Of a DNA stretch of 64,000 bases, positions 45,195-53,263 are shown one piece after another; position 1 is the first letter of the stretch; each line of letters opens with the position of its first letter. Source of the DNA: Couchioplanes caeruleus. Its GTDB lineage: Bacteria; Actinomycetota; Actinomycetes; Mycobacteriales; Micromonosporaceae. A model generated the notes under the pieces. It searched no databases, was not told where the DNA came from, and saw only the letters and a list, made by a program, of their open reading frames with translations. A program made the position numbers and the translations under genes. The stretch spans positions 8,304,501 through 8,368,500 of the forward strand of contig NZ_CP092183.1 of NCBI RefSeq assembly GCF_023499255.1. Direction: 5' to 3'.

Positions 45195-46222
45195 GGCAAC
45201 CGCGCCACGAGGACGCCCGCGTCGTCGCGGCGGGTGCCGGCGTCACGCAGGACGGTGGCCGCGATGACCTGCGGCGAGTGGCCGAGCAGACCCGGGTAGT
45301 CGGTCGCGTTCCAGCGGTCCACGACCCCGTCGGTGTGCATGAGCACCACGGCCCCGGGCGCCAGCGGGTACTCGTACTCGCGGATCTGCCGGCGCTGATG
45401 CCCGGCGATGCCGGGCAGGGACACCATGCCACGGCGGGCGCCGTCCGGCGCGATGACCGTCCCGGAGATGTTGCCCAGGCCCGCATAGCGGACCAGACCC
45501 CGCTCCTGGTCCAGCTCGGCGACGGCGAGCGCGGCCCCGCGGGTGTGTCCGAGCGTACGGTGCAACGCGTCGACGACCGCAGCCGGCGGCGCCTCGGGCA
45601 GACCGCCGAAGACGCGTACGGCCTCCTGCGTCGCCGCGTGTGCCAGCCGCCCGTGGCCGAGCCCGTCGCAGACCAGCACCAGCCGGCGCTCGCCGGTGTG
45701 GCGTACGGCGAAGCCGTCCCCGGTGACCGGCTCGCCCGTGAGCGGCCGGGTCAGTCCCGACGCCCACACCGGCTCCGGCGGCACGGTCGGCCACACCTGT
45801 GCGGCGAGCACGGTGCCCTTGCCCGGCACCGAATGCATGTCGCACCAGCCGGCCTGGCGCGCTATCGCCCCGAGCCCGATGCCCAGCGTGCCGGCGGTCG
45901 AGTGGCCGTCGCCGAAGGAGCGCAGCACGTCGGCCATGCCGGGGCCCTTGTCGATGAGGATGATCTCGACGCCGGCCTCGGTGCCCGAGCGGGCCGGGCG
46001 CAGCAGGAGCATGCCCTCGTCGGCGTGCTTGGCGAGGTTGCCCGCGGCCTCCGCCACGACGATCGAGAGGTCGGCGGTCCGGCGTTCCGGCATGCCGAGC
46101 TCGGTGGCGAGGCGCTCCGCGGAACGGCGTACGGCGGCAGCCGCACTGGAGGCCTCCACCCGGAACCAGAGACCTCCGTCGAGAAGCCCCTCAGGCAGCG
46201 AAGCCACCGTTCCTCCGCTCAT
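45191..46222 (-). CDS. ATPase-PP2C fusion protein of the stressosome operon (RsbX-like)
   Basis: A 343-residue protein: an N-terminal HATPase_c domain (VAEAAGNLAKHADEG, DKGPGMADVL, GIGLGAIARQAG) fused to a PP2C phosphatase (VCDGLGHG, MHTDGVVDRW, and the final RRDDAGVLVARL). RsbX-type phosphatases reset RsbS and RsbR by removing phosphate from Ser/Thr, and this position right after RsbT matches that role. I start it at 46222, where ATG overlaps the rsbT stop as ATGA, rather than nine bases upstream. Confidence 0.9.
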   Translation of the reverse strand: MSGGTVASLPEGLLDGGLWFRVEASSAAAAVRRSAERLATELGMPERRTADLSIVVAEAAGNLAKHADEGMLLLRPARSGTEAGVEIILIDKGPGMADVLRSFGDGHSTAGTLGIGLGAIARQAGWCDMHSVPGKGTVLAAQVWPTVPPEPVWASGLTRPLTGEPVTGDGFAVRHTGERRLVLVCDGLGHGRLAHAATQEAVRVFGGLPEAPPAAVVDALHRTLGHTRGAALAVAELDQERGLVRYAGLGNISGTVIAPDGARRGMVSLPGIAGHQRRQIREYEYPLAPGAVVLMHTDGVVDRWNATDYPGLLGHSPQVIAATVLRDAGTRRDDAGVLVARLP

Positions 46223-46626
46223 CGGCACCACTTGGTCACGCTGATGGTCGTACCCTCGCCGATCGCGGTCTCGATGTCGAACTCGTCGACCAGCCGGCGG
46301 GCGCCGCTGAGACCCAGCCCCAGCCCGCCGCCGGTGGTGTAGCCGTCGGTCAGGGCCAGGTCGAGGTCGGGGATACCCGGGCCCTTGTCGGCGAAAACGA
46401 TGCGGATGCCGGACCGGCGGCCGTTGTCGACCCGGGACACCTCGACCGTTCCGCCGCCGCCGTAGACCAGCGTGTTGCGGGCCAGCTCGCTCGCGGCGGT
46501 GACGAGCTTGGTCTGGTCGACCAGGGACAGCTTCACCGCCACGGCGACCGTACGGACGAGCTGACGGACCCGGACCACGTCCTGGTCGGTGGCGACCGCT
46601 ACCCGCTCCGCGGCCCCGCCGGTCAT
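46219..46626 (-). CDS. rsbT: Stressosome switch kinase RsbT
   Basis: A 135-residue Ser/Thr kinase of the GHKL type. VTAASELARNTLVYGGGG is the N-box, DKGPGIPDLDLALTDGYTTGGGLGLGLSGARRL the G1 box and ATP lid. In the family it is held by the RsbR/RsbS complex and, after stress, phosphorylates both, then leaves to activate a PP2C phosphatase. Here the likely clients are the downstream phosphatases. Start overlaps the rsbS stop. Confidence 0.94.
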   Translation of the reverse strand: MTGGAAERVAVATDQDVVRVRQLVRTVAVAVKLSLVDQTKLVTAASELARNTLVYGGGGTVEVSRVDNGRRSGIRIVFADKGPGIPDLDLALTDGYTTGGGLGLGLSGARRLVDEFDIETAIGEGTTISVTKWCR

Positions 46627-47036
46627 GGGGCGGTGACCGCCGGCTCGTCGGTGTCCTCGTGCCCGGTGTCGCCCTCGGCCTCGGCCCGGGCGGCGGCGAG
46701 CAGCTCCATGCCGAGGTCGACGTTGAGCGCCGTACGGATCCCCGGCAGCGACAGCCCGAGCTCCACCAGCGTGATCGCGACCGCCGGCCGCATGCCCACG
46801 ACGACCGTCTCGGCGTCCAGCACCCGGGAGATCGAGGCGATCGTCGCCAGCGTGCGCCCGACGAAGGAGTCGACGATGTCCAGCGCGCTGATGTCGATGA
46901 TCACACCGTGGCAGCCGGTCGCCACGATCCGGTCGGCGAGGTCCTCCTGCAGCTGCAGGGCGACCTGGTCCTCCATGTCGATCTGGATGGACACCAGGAG
47001 GATGTCGCCGATCTTCAGGACCGGCACGCGTTCCAT
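46623..47036 (-). CDS. rsbS: Stressosome STAS protein RsbS
   Basis: A 137-residue single STAS-domain protein. VIIDISALDIVDSFVGRTLA holds the expected phosphorylation serine (S57, corresponding to S59 of B. subtilis RsbS). The C-terminal 15-residue acidic tail (AEGDTGHEDTDEPAV) is not usual. The ATG at 47036 lies 4 bp after the rsbR stop and is preceded by GGAAGG. Confidence 0.94.
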   Translation of the reverse strand: MERVPVLKIGDILLVSIQIDMEDQVALQLQEDLADRIVATGCHGVIIDISALDIVDSFVGRTLATIASISRVLDAETVVVGMRPAVAITLVELGLSLPGIRTALNVDLGMELLAAARAEAEGDTGHEDTDEPAVTAP

Positions 47037-47040
47037 CGGC

Positions 47041-47904
47041 TCAGCCTTCCCGGCGCGGCTTCTGCGCGACCTTGTCACCGGTCAGCCGCAGCACGTGCCG
47101 CAGGGCGTCGGCGAGGCTGGACTTGGTGGCAATGTCGCCGAATTCGATGCCCAGCGCCACGATCGTCTGGGCGATCTGGGGCCGGATCCCGGAGATGATG
47201 CAGTCTGCACCCATGAGCCGGGCGGCGACGACGGTCTTGAGGATGTGCTGCGCCACCTGGGTGTCGACCGCGGGGACGCCGGTGATGTCGATGATCGCGT
47301 ACGGCGAGCCGGTCTCCACCAGCGTCTCGAGCAGCCGCTCCATGACGACCTGGGCGCGGGCCGAGTCCAGCGTGCCGACCAGCGGCACCGCGACGACGCC
47401 CTCCCAGAGCTTGACCACCGGGGTCGAGAGCTCCAGCAACTGCTCCGCCTGGTCGGCGATGAGCTCCTCGCGCGCCCGCGTGTAGCTGTCGAAGGTGAAC
47501 AGGCCGGCCCGGTCGACGAACGCCGAGAAGGCCACGTACTCGCGCAGGGTCGCGGCGTCCGTGCCCTCGCCCTGGTCCAGCACCTGCAGCACCGCGTCCT
47601 TGAGCGTGAAGACGCTGACCGCGGTCTCGGTGGCCGTGAAGCCCTGCCGGGCCCGGATGCCGGAGAGCTCGCTGAGCTGGGCCCGCAGTTCGGCCGCCAC
47701 CTCGTCGCCGAGGTCCTGGGCCCCCGCGCCGAACGCGCCCTGGAAGCCCCGCTGCAGTTCGGAGGTCTGCCGGTGCAGTTCGGCCTGGCTCAACCGGCCG
47801 CGCAGGGAGTCGGCCACCGCGTCCGTCCAGAACGCGACGATCGCCTCCTCGTGCCCCTTGAGCAGGTCGGCGAACCGACTGCTCTGGTCCGAACTCAGCG
47901 CCAC
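47041..47904 (-). CDS. rsbR: Stressosome co-antagonist RsbR
   Basis: A 287-residue RsbR paralogue: an N-terminal all-helical globin-like sensor domain (1-150, FADLLKGHEEAIVAFWTDAV), a linker helix (DQAEQLLELSTPVVKLWEGV) and a STAS domain. The two phosphorylation positions align with GTLDSARA (Ser181, where B. subtilis RsbRA has Thr171) and GVPAVDTQVAQH (Thr215, equivalent to Thr205). The GTG at 47904 is chosen because AGGAGG lies five bases upstream; an ATG 30 bases further up lacks a ribosome site. Confidence 0.93.
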   Translation of the reverse strand: MALSSDQSSRFADLLKGHEEAIVAFWTDAVADSLRGRLSQAELHRQTSELQRGFQGAFGAGAQDLGDEVAAELRAQLSELSGIRARQGFTATETAVSVFTLKDAVLQVLDQGEGTDAATLREYVAFSAFVDRAGLFTFDSYTRAREELIADQAEQLLELSTPVVKLWEGVVAVPLVGTLDSARAQVVMERLLETLVETGSPYAIIDITGVPAVDTQVAQHILKTVVAARLMGADCIISGIRPQIAQTIVALGIEFGDIATKSSLADALRHVLRLTGDKVAQKPRREG

Positions 47905-48093
47905 CGGTGCCTCCTGTGACCTCGGCCGGGTCATGGCCGCCGCAGGTCGCGGGCAACCGGGCCGGACTTTACCATCGGGGCCGGTTCATACTTGCTGTCG
48001 GCCAACTAATAATCCGTGGTCAGGCGGGTCTCCCCGTTCTGCGGGCACCGCGCCGCGTGGAGTAACGTTCTGCCCATAACTGGGAGGTCCTGA

Positions 48094-48447
48094 ATGTCCC
48101 TGACGGTACAAACCGAGCAGCGCGGCGACGTGGTCGTCGTGTCGGTGGCGGGCGAGCTCGACATGGCCACCGCGCCCCAGCTGCAGGACCAGATCAGCGA
48201 CCTGCTCGAGAAGGGCCGCACCCGGCTTGTCTTCGACCTGGCCGAGGTCTCGTTCTGCGACTCCACCGGGCTCTCCGTCTTCGTCCGTGCCAAGAACAGC
48301 ACCGACGACGCCGGCGGCGTGGTGCGGCTGGCGGCCCCTCAGCGCGGAGTGCTGCGCATCCTCGAGGTGTCCGGGCTGGTCGAGGTGCTGCACACGTACC
48401 CGACGGTCGACGAGGCCGTGACCGCGGAGGAGCCCGCGCTCGACTGA
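48094..48447 (+). CDS. BldG-like STAS anti-sigma factor antagonist
   Basis: A 117-residue STAS protein: SVAGELDMATAPQLQDQISDLL and LVFDLAEVSFCDSTGLSVFV, with the phosphorylatable Ser in CDSTGL. It resembles BldG and RsbV. Strong ribosome site GGGAGG. Divergent from the rsbRST operon with 189 bp between starts, which suggests it is the downstream target of the phosphatases there. No anti-sigma factor gene follows. Confidence 0.92.
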   Translation: MSLTVQTEQRGDVVVVSVAGELDMATAPQLQDQISDLLEKGRTRLVFDLAEVSFCDSTGLSVFVRAKNSTDDAGGVVRLAAPQRGVLRILEVSGLVEVLHTYPTVDEAVTAEEPALD

Positions 48448-48469
48448 GCGCGCCCGCTTCCCGCGATGG

Positions 48470-48499
48470 GCCGATCGGCGTAGTTTGTCGCCGATCGGT
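48470..48499. terminator. Perfect 10-bp hairpin between the STAS and mscL genes
   Basis: CCGATCGGCG at 48471-48480 pairs exactly with CGCCGATCGG at 48489-48498 around an eight-base loop TAGTTTGT. It lies 23 bp after the STAS stop codon. No T run follows, so it may be a factor-dependent terminator or an operator instead. Confidence 0.45.
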
Positions 48500-48553
48500 C
48501 GTGGGCAACTGCTGCGACCGAACCCCTCTCGGCCCCTCATCGCAGGAGTGCTC

Positions 48554-49000
48554 GTGTCCATGCTCAAAGGCTTCAAAGACTTCATCATGCGCGGCAACGT
48601 CGTCGACCTCGCGGTCGGCATCGTCATCGGTGCCGCCTTCACCGCGGTGGTCAGCTCCTTCACCAAGGCCTTCCTCGAGCCCCTGATCAAGCTCATGGGC
48701 GGCGGCACCGGCGTCGGCGCCGGCAAACCGGAGATCCGCGGCGTGGAGTTCGACATCCCCGGCTTCATCAATGCGGTGATCACGTTCCTGCTGACCGCCG
48801 CGGTGCTGTATTTCCTCGTGGTCTACCCGCTGAACAAGCTCGCCGAGCGGCGCAAGCGCGGCGAGGAGCCGCCGCCGGAGGCGCCCAGCGAGGAGGTCAA
48901 GCTGCTCACCGAGATCCGCGACGCCCTGGTCCGCCAGCAGGTGGCGCCCGGCGCGGTCAACGACATCCTCGGCCGCCACGGCCAGGAACCGCCCCGCTGA
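48554..49000 (+). CDS. mscL: Large-conductance mechanosensitive channel MscL
   Basis: A 148-residue MscL. FKDFIMRGNVVDLAVGIVIGAAFTAVV is the amphipathic N-helix and pore-lining TM1, FINAVITFLLTAAVLYFLVV is TM2, and the C-terminal bundle includes VKLLTEIRDALV. It opens on membrane tension to release solutes after osmotic downshock. The GTG start at 48554 has GGAG five bases upstream. The neighbouring osmosensor-like kinase and stressosome make an osmotic-stress theme plausible. Confidence 0.95.
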   Translation: MSMLKGFKDFIMRGNVVDLAVGIVIGAAFTAVVSSFTKAFLEPLIKLMGGGTGVGAGKPEIRGVEFDIPGFINAVITFLLTAAVLYFLVVYPLNKLAERRKRGEEPPPEAPSEEVKLLTEIRDALVRQQVAPGAVNDILGRHGQEPPR

Positions 49001-49036
49001 GCTCCGGCACGAAAAGATCAACCCACCCGGCACTGT

Positions 49037-49058
49037 TCGAACAGATGTTCGATACAGT
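49037..49058 (+). promoter_or_regulatory. Perfect LexA (SOS) box overlapping a leaderless promoter
   Basis: TCGAACAGATGTTCGA at 49037-49052 matches the actinobacterial LexA consensus TCGAAC-N4-GTTCGA at all defined positions. An outer inverted repeat CACTG/CAGTG (49031-49035, 49055-49059) flanks it. The adjacent hexamer TACAGT (49053-49058) is six bases before the ATG at 49065, so transcription should begin at the ATG and LexA would cover the -10/-35 spacer. Confidence 0.8.
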
Positions 49059-49064
49059 GCCGGG

Positions 49065-49298
49065 ATGGAGCAACGTAAGCACTGGTGGAACGGCAGATGG
49101 GGACGCGTCGCACGCAAGGACGTCTACCTGCGGACGAGCGGCGACCAGTGGTACGTGGAGCAGCGCGCGGGCGGCGCTGACGGTGTCTCCCACTTCTTCG
49201 AGTACGACAGCGAGGACGCCGCGCTGGACATGGTCCGCGCGCTCCTGACCGGCCCGGACGAGTGGCGGGAGCTGTCCGTGCGCCCCCGAAACCGCTGA
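49065..49298 (+). CDS. Small Trp-rich protein under predicted LexA control
   Basis: A 77-residue soluble protein with five tryptophans, opening MEQRKHWWNGRWGRVARKDV and ending SVRPRNR. The middle YLRTSGDQWYVEQRAGG suggests a small beta sheet; a helix DAALDMVRALL follows. I recognise no family. There is no ribosome site; the ATG coincides with the predicted transcription start, so it should be a leaderless mRNA. The perfect SOS box on its promoter suggests induction on DNA damage. Confidence 0.75.
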   Translation: MEQRKHWWNGRWGRVARKDVYLRTSGDQWYVEQRAGGADGVSHFFEYDSEDAALDMVRALLTGPDEWRELSVRPRNR

Positions 49299-49302
49299 CC
49301 GC

Positions 49303-50127
49303 TCAGGCGGCCCGGCGCTCGTCGGCCGGCGCGTGACGGGCGGTGACCGGGCCACCCGGCAGCAGACGCAGGCGCGCCGGCCGGGCGGGCTCATCGGGCC
49401 CGGCCTCCACGAGACGCCAGGCGCCGCCCACGCCGGCCCGGTCGCCGGGCGGCTCGGCGGAGTCGCCGGCGGCCCGCGACAACGCCACGACGAGCAGGTA
49501 TCCGAGGATCACGAAACCGTGGCTGACCAGCCGGGTCCCGTCGACCCGAGCCGCGGACAGGTCGTTGACCGACAGCAGCAGAAGCATCCCCACGAAGGCC
49601 GTCAGCATCGGTACGAGCCCCGCCGGCCGGCTGCGGCGCAGGGCGATGAAGAGGTATCCGGCCCCGATCGCCACGTTCCACGCCGCGGACTCGTGCCACA
49701 GGTGGCCGGGGGTCGCGTCCAGCCCGGCATGCACGTGCAGGCTCGCCGCGCCGCCGCCGACCTGGGCCAGCCCGAGGATCAGCTGCACCGCGCCGACCGC
49801 GGCCAGGGCGATGTAGAGAGCGGAGCCGAGCTGCACGCGTACGCCGCCCCGCCGCCGGCCACCGCCCTCGATCGCGAACCACTCCCGCCATCCGCCCCGG
49901 TGGGGGGTGCCCGTGGCGGGAAGGGCCGCGAGGATGGCCGCGCTGAGGTCGGGGACGTCCGCGACGAGCCCCGTACGCGTCACCCGGTTGACCGCCGCGG
50001 CCCGCTCGAGCCACTCCCGGCACCCGGCGCATCCGGCCAGGTGCTCGTCGACCCGGGGCCGATCGCCCGGATCGTCCTCGCCGTCCAGCTGCGCCGATAT
50101 CAGCTCGCGCCACCGTTCACACGCCAT
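49303..50127 (-). CDS. Zinc-finger (zf-HC2) multi-pass membrane protein
   Basis: A 274-residue protein. The N-terminal 45 residues form an anti-sigma-type zinc finger (C3, H29, C33, C36 in CERWREL and EHLAGCAGC). About residues 100-220 hold four membrane helices, with a His-rich loop SLHVHAGLDATPGHLWHE between the first two. ZAS proteins normally hold an ECF sigma factor, but none is adjacent. The four-helix His-bearing part could bind metal or haem, which is inference. Its stop lies 4 bp from the end of the SOS-box gene. Confidence 0.75.
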   Translation of the reverse strand: MACERWRELISAQLDGEDDPGDRPRVDEHLAGCAGCREWLERAAAVNRVTRTGLVADVPDLSAAILAALPATGTPHRGGWREWFAIEGGGRRRGGVRVQLGSALYIALAAVGAVQLILGLAQVGGGAASLHVHAGLDATPGHLWHESAAWNVAIGAGYLFIALRRSRPAGLVPMLTAFVGMLLLLSVNDLSAARVDGTRLVSHGFVILGYLLVVALSRAAGDSAEPPGDRAGVGGAWRLVEAGPDEPARPARLRLLPGGPVTARHAPADERRAA

Positions 50128-50279
50128 GCACCCATAGTCGCGCGGAGACGTCCGCTGGTTCCCGCCGGCAACGACCGCACTGCCCCGCCGCCCCGAAAAC
50201 GCGACCCCACGGGAGCGGAAAGCGCCCCCCGGACCCGGCATGCGACCCCCGGACCCCGGAGCCCGCGGGCCCGCGGACC

Positions 50280-50912
50280 TCAGCGCAGGCCGTGCTGCGG
50301 GCGGCCGTCCTGATCGCCGGTCCCGCCCATCAGCCGCCGGCGCTCCCGGAAGGCCCGCAGGTTGGCGGTGTTGCCGCAGGTGCTGACGTCGTGCCAGACG
50401 CCGCTGTTGTTGCGGGAGGTGTCGAAGAACGCCGCGCGGCACTCCACGTTGTTGCACAGCTTCAGCCGCGGCCACAGCCCGGCCTGCTGCGCGAGGAGCG
50501 CCTCCGACCACAACGCCGACGCGAGCCAGCGGGTGCCGCGCCCGGCGGGCACCATGCGGACCCAGCCGTCGGCGTCGGGGACGAGGCTCACCGGCACGTC
50601 CGCCGGGGGCAGGGCGCCGTCCGGGTTGGCGTGGCGACCGCCGGCGGCCAGGATCACGCCCTCGAACGTGCTCCGCAGCCGCCGCAGCGACCGCAGGTCC
50701 GTGGAGGAGAGCAGCAGCACGGGGGCGGGCAGGCCGGCCACCCGCGACCACGTGGCCAGGGCGTCGGTCAGCCAGCGCTGGGCGTCGTCGGGCGTGGCGA
50801 GCAGGTCCGGGGCGTACGACATGGTGGCCCGGGTGTTCACGAAGTCCTGCAGGAGAGCGAGGCCGGCCGGCGCCTCGCGTACGCCGTGCCGGGCACTTGC
50901 CTTCCATGACAT
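50280..50912 (-). CDS. CGNR zinc-finger (ABATE-domain) putative regulator
   Basis: A 210-residue member of the CGNR/ABATE family. The N-terminal ABATE domain (LLQDFVNTRATM...DLLATPDDAQRWL) is followed by the zinc knuckle LKLCNNVECRAAFFDTSRNNSGVWHDVSTCGNTANLRAFRERR, in which the name-giving CGNR reads CGNT. These proteins are predicted DNA-binding stress regulators. AGGGTA at 50919-50924 (TACCCT on the coding strand) lies six bases before the ATG, so the mRNA may be leaderless. The 152 bp downstream hold nothing recognisable. Confidence 0.85.
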   Translation of the reverse strand: MSWKASARHGVREAPAGLALLQDFVNTRATMSYAPDLLATPDDAQRWLTDALATWSRVAGLPAPVLLLSSTDLRSLRRLRSTFEGVILAAGGRHANPDGALPPADVPVSLVPDADGWVRMVPAGRGTRWLASALWSEALLAQQAGLWPRLKLCNNVECRAAFFDTSRNNSGVWHDVSTCGNTANLRAFRERRRLMGGTGDQDGRPQHGLR

Positions 50913-51089
50913 AGGCGAAGGGTACTTGATTCTTTTTCACGCGAGCATCCGCCACACGCCTGACCGGACCGGCCACATCCGTCGCACGCTGCGCATTCGG
51001 TCACTGACGCCACGTTGATCATGATGCGCTTGACTGCTTACGGCAGCATGAACATCTCTCGCGTGTGAGTATCGGACAATGAGGTGTAA

Positions 51090-51890
51090 GTGGTGCGCAG
51101 AGTTCTGACCGCCGCCGTGGCCCTGGCAGCCGCGGCAACGTTGGCCACCGGGTGCGACACCGGCGGCGCGGACCAGGCCGCACCGGCGCCCTCCGCGACC
51201 GCCGGCCCGTCGTCCCCGGCGGACACCCCGACGGCCTCCCCCTCGGCGTCCACGACACCGTCGGACACGCCCACGAGCAAGCCGGCGCCGAAGCCGCAAA
51301 AACTCAGGTCCGGAGCGAAAGGCGAGCGGGTCGTCGCCCTGCAGAAGCGCCTGACGGAGCTCGGCTACTGGAACGGCAAGCCCGACGGCTCCTTCGGCGG
51401 CAAGACCCAGCAGGCGGTGTTCGCGCTGCAGAAGGCGGCCGGCCTGGGCCGCGACGGCGTGGTCGGCCCCAAGACCCAGAAGGCCCTCGACCGGGGCGTA
51501 CGCCCCAAGGCGCGGAGCACCAGCGGCCGGGTCATCGAGATCAGCAAGAAGCGGCAGCTGCTGATGCTCGTCAACGACGGCGAGGTGACCGAGGTCTTCA
51601 ACACGTCCACCGGCTCGAACCAGCACTACGAGCAGGAGGGGCAGACGTACCTCGCCGACACCCCGAGCGGAAGGTTCCGGGTCTCCCGGCAGATCGACGG
51701 CTGGCGCCACGCGCCGCTGGGCCTGCTGTGGCGCCCGAAGTACTTCAACGGGGGCATCGCGGTGCACGGGGCGGCCAGCGTGCCGCCGTACCCGGCCTCG
51801 CACGGCTGCGCACGGGTGTCGATGGCGGCGATGAACTACCTGTGGACGACCGACAAGATCCCGATGCAGACGAAGGTGTGGGTCTACTGA
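51090..51890 (+). CDS. Lipoprotein L,D-transpeptidase with peptidoglycan-binding domain
   Basis: A 266-residue cell-wall enzyme. The lipobox LATGC ends the signal (Cys22); a Ser/Thr/Pro spacer (30-70) leads to a PG_binding_1 domain (75-130, VVALQKRLTELGYWNGKPDG, FALQKAAGL) and a YkuD L,D-transpeptidase domain with HGAASVPPYPASHGCARVSM (catalytic C240). It would form 3-3 cross-links or attach proteins to peptidoglycan. GTG start; a second GTG follows directly. Confidence 0.92.
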   Translation: MVRRVLTAAVALAAAATLATGCDTGGADQAAPAPSATAGPSSPADTPTASPSASTTPSDTPTSKPAPKPQKLRSGAKGERVVALQKRLTELGYWNGKPDGSFGGKTQQAVFALQKAAGLGRDGVVGPKTQKALDRGVRPKARSTSGRVIEISKKRQLLMLVNDGEVTEVFNTSTGSNQHYEQEGQTYLADTPSGRFRVSRQIDGWRHAPLGLLWRPKYFNGGIAVHGAASVPPYPASHGCARVSMAAMNYLWTTDKIPMQTKVWVY

Positions 51891-51897
51891 CCGCGGC

Positions 51898-53049
51898 TCA
51901 GGCGGCCACCGCGAGCGTCCGCGCGACCTGACGCAGGAATTCGGCGTTCGAGGCCGTGCCGCGCAGCTGGCCGAGGAGCTGGCGCATGCCGTCGCGCCCC
52001 TGGCCGTTGAGGGCGCGGCGGATCTGGGCGGCGATCGCCAGCTCGCCGGGGCCCTGCAGGCTCTCGTCGTGCCGGGTGCCGGAGGCGGCGAGGTCGATCG
52101 CGGGGAAGATGCGGGCCTCGGCGAGGGAGCGGTCGAGCCGGAGCTCGGCGTTGCCGGTGCTCTTGAACTCCTCGAAGATCACCGAGTCGAGGGCCGAGCC
52201 GGTGTCGATCAGCGCGCTGGCGATGATGGTGAGCGAGCCGCCGTCCTCGATGTTGCGCGCGGCGCCGAGGAAGCGCTTCGGTGGGTGCAGGGCGCTGGAG
52301 TCGAGGCCGCCGGAGAGCGTACGCCCCCGGCCCGGCGCGAGCAGGTTGTACGCGCGCCCCAGCCGGGTCAGCGAGTCGAGCAGGACCACCACGTCCCGCC
52401 CGAGTTCGACGAGGCGCTTGGCGCGTTCGATGGCGAGCTCGGCGACCGCCGCGTGCTCGTGCGGCGGCCGGTCGAAGGTGGCGGCGATGACCTCGCCCTG
52501 CACCGAGCGCTGCAGGTCGGTGACCTCTTCGGGCCGCTCGTCGACGAGCAGCAGCATCAGGTGCACCTCGGGGTTGTTGCGGGCGATCGCGTTGGCCATC
52601 TGCGCCAGCACCATGGTCTTGCCCGCCTTGGGCGGCGCGACGACGAGCGCGCGCTGCCCCTTGCCGATCGGCATGACGAGGTCGATGACGCGGGTGGTGA
52701 GGATGTGCGGTTCGGTCTCCAGCCGCAGGCGTTCCTGCGGGTGGAGTGCGGTGAGGTCGTAGAAGCCCGGCCGGCGTCCGGGCTTGCGGCCGTTGACCGT
52801 GTCGACCTGCAACGCGGCGGTCTTCCGTCCGCCGGTGCGGGCGCCGGTGGGCTGGTCGCCGCGGCTGCCGACGCGGGCGACCCCCGTGACGCGGTCGCCG
52901 CGGCGAAGGTCGAGCCGGCGGATCTGGTCGGGCGACACCGGGATGTCGTCCGGGCCGGGGAGGTAGCCGTCGGCGCGCAGCCAGGCGCGGTCGCCGACGA
53001 TGTCGAGGAGGGCGTCGACGGGTACGCCGACGCCAGGATTGTCCGTCAT
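51898..53049 (-). CDS. rho: Compact transcription termination factor Rho
   Basis: A 383-residue Rho. It keeps the end of the RNA-binding cold-shock domain (LPGPDDIPVSPDQIRRLDLRRGD), Walker A (APPKAGKT, K141 and K144), Walker B with the Q-loop region (DVVVLLDSLTRLGRAYN) and the R-loop region near FPAIDLAASGTR. It lacks the N-terminal three-helix Rho_N domain and the long Arg/Asp-rich insertion usual in actinobacterial Rho (600-700 residues). It is therefore likely a second, shortened Rho. GGAG precedes the ATG at 53049. It sits between the L,D-transpeptidase and a ClgR-like gene. Confidence 0.88.
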   Translation of the reverse strand: MTDNPGVGVPVDALLDIVGDRAWLRADGYLPGPDDIPVSPDQIRRLDLRRGDRVTGVARVGSRGDQPTGARTGGRKTAALQVDTVNGRKPGRRPGFYDLTALHPQERLRLETEPHILTTRVIDLVMPIGKGQRALVVAPPKAGKTMVLAQMANAIARNNPEVHLMLLLVDERPEEVTDLQRSVQGEVIAATFDRPPHEHAAVAELAIERAKRLVELGRDVVVLLDSLTRLGRAYNLLAPGRGRTLSGGLDSSALHPPKRFLGAARNIEDGGSLTIIASALIDTGSALDSVIFEEFKSTGNAELRLDRSLAEARIFPAIDLAASGTRHDESLQGPGELAIAAQIRRALNGQGRDGMRQLLGQLRGTASNAEFLRQVARTLAVAA

Positions 53050-53263
53050 GCGGATACTCCAAAGGGAGAGGGGACGCGCGTCGAGAGGCGCGTGAAGGAA
53101 AGAAGAACGGGCCGTATCGGGCCTCTGGGGGGCGGTGTCAACCGAGAGCGGTATGAACCGCCGGCATCCAGGGCACGGCTGAGGCAAAGGTAGCACTCCC
53201 ACGGCCCGGCGGCCATCGGGCAGGATGGGGACCGGCGATTCGTCGAGCGTCGAGGAGACGGCC

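Noticed and set aside
45278..46342. Plus-strand ORF opposite the ATPase-PP2C gene
   Set aside because: Shadow frame without domain; the minus-strand gene has clear ATPase and PP2C motifs and coupled start and stop codons.
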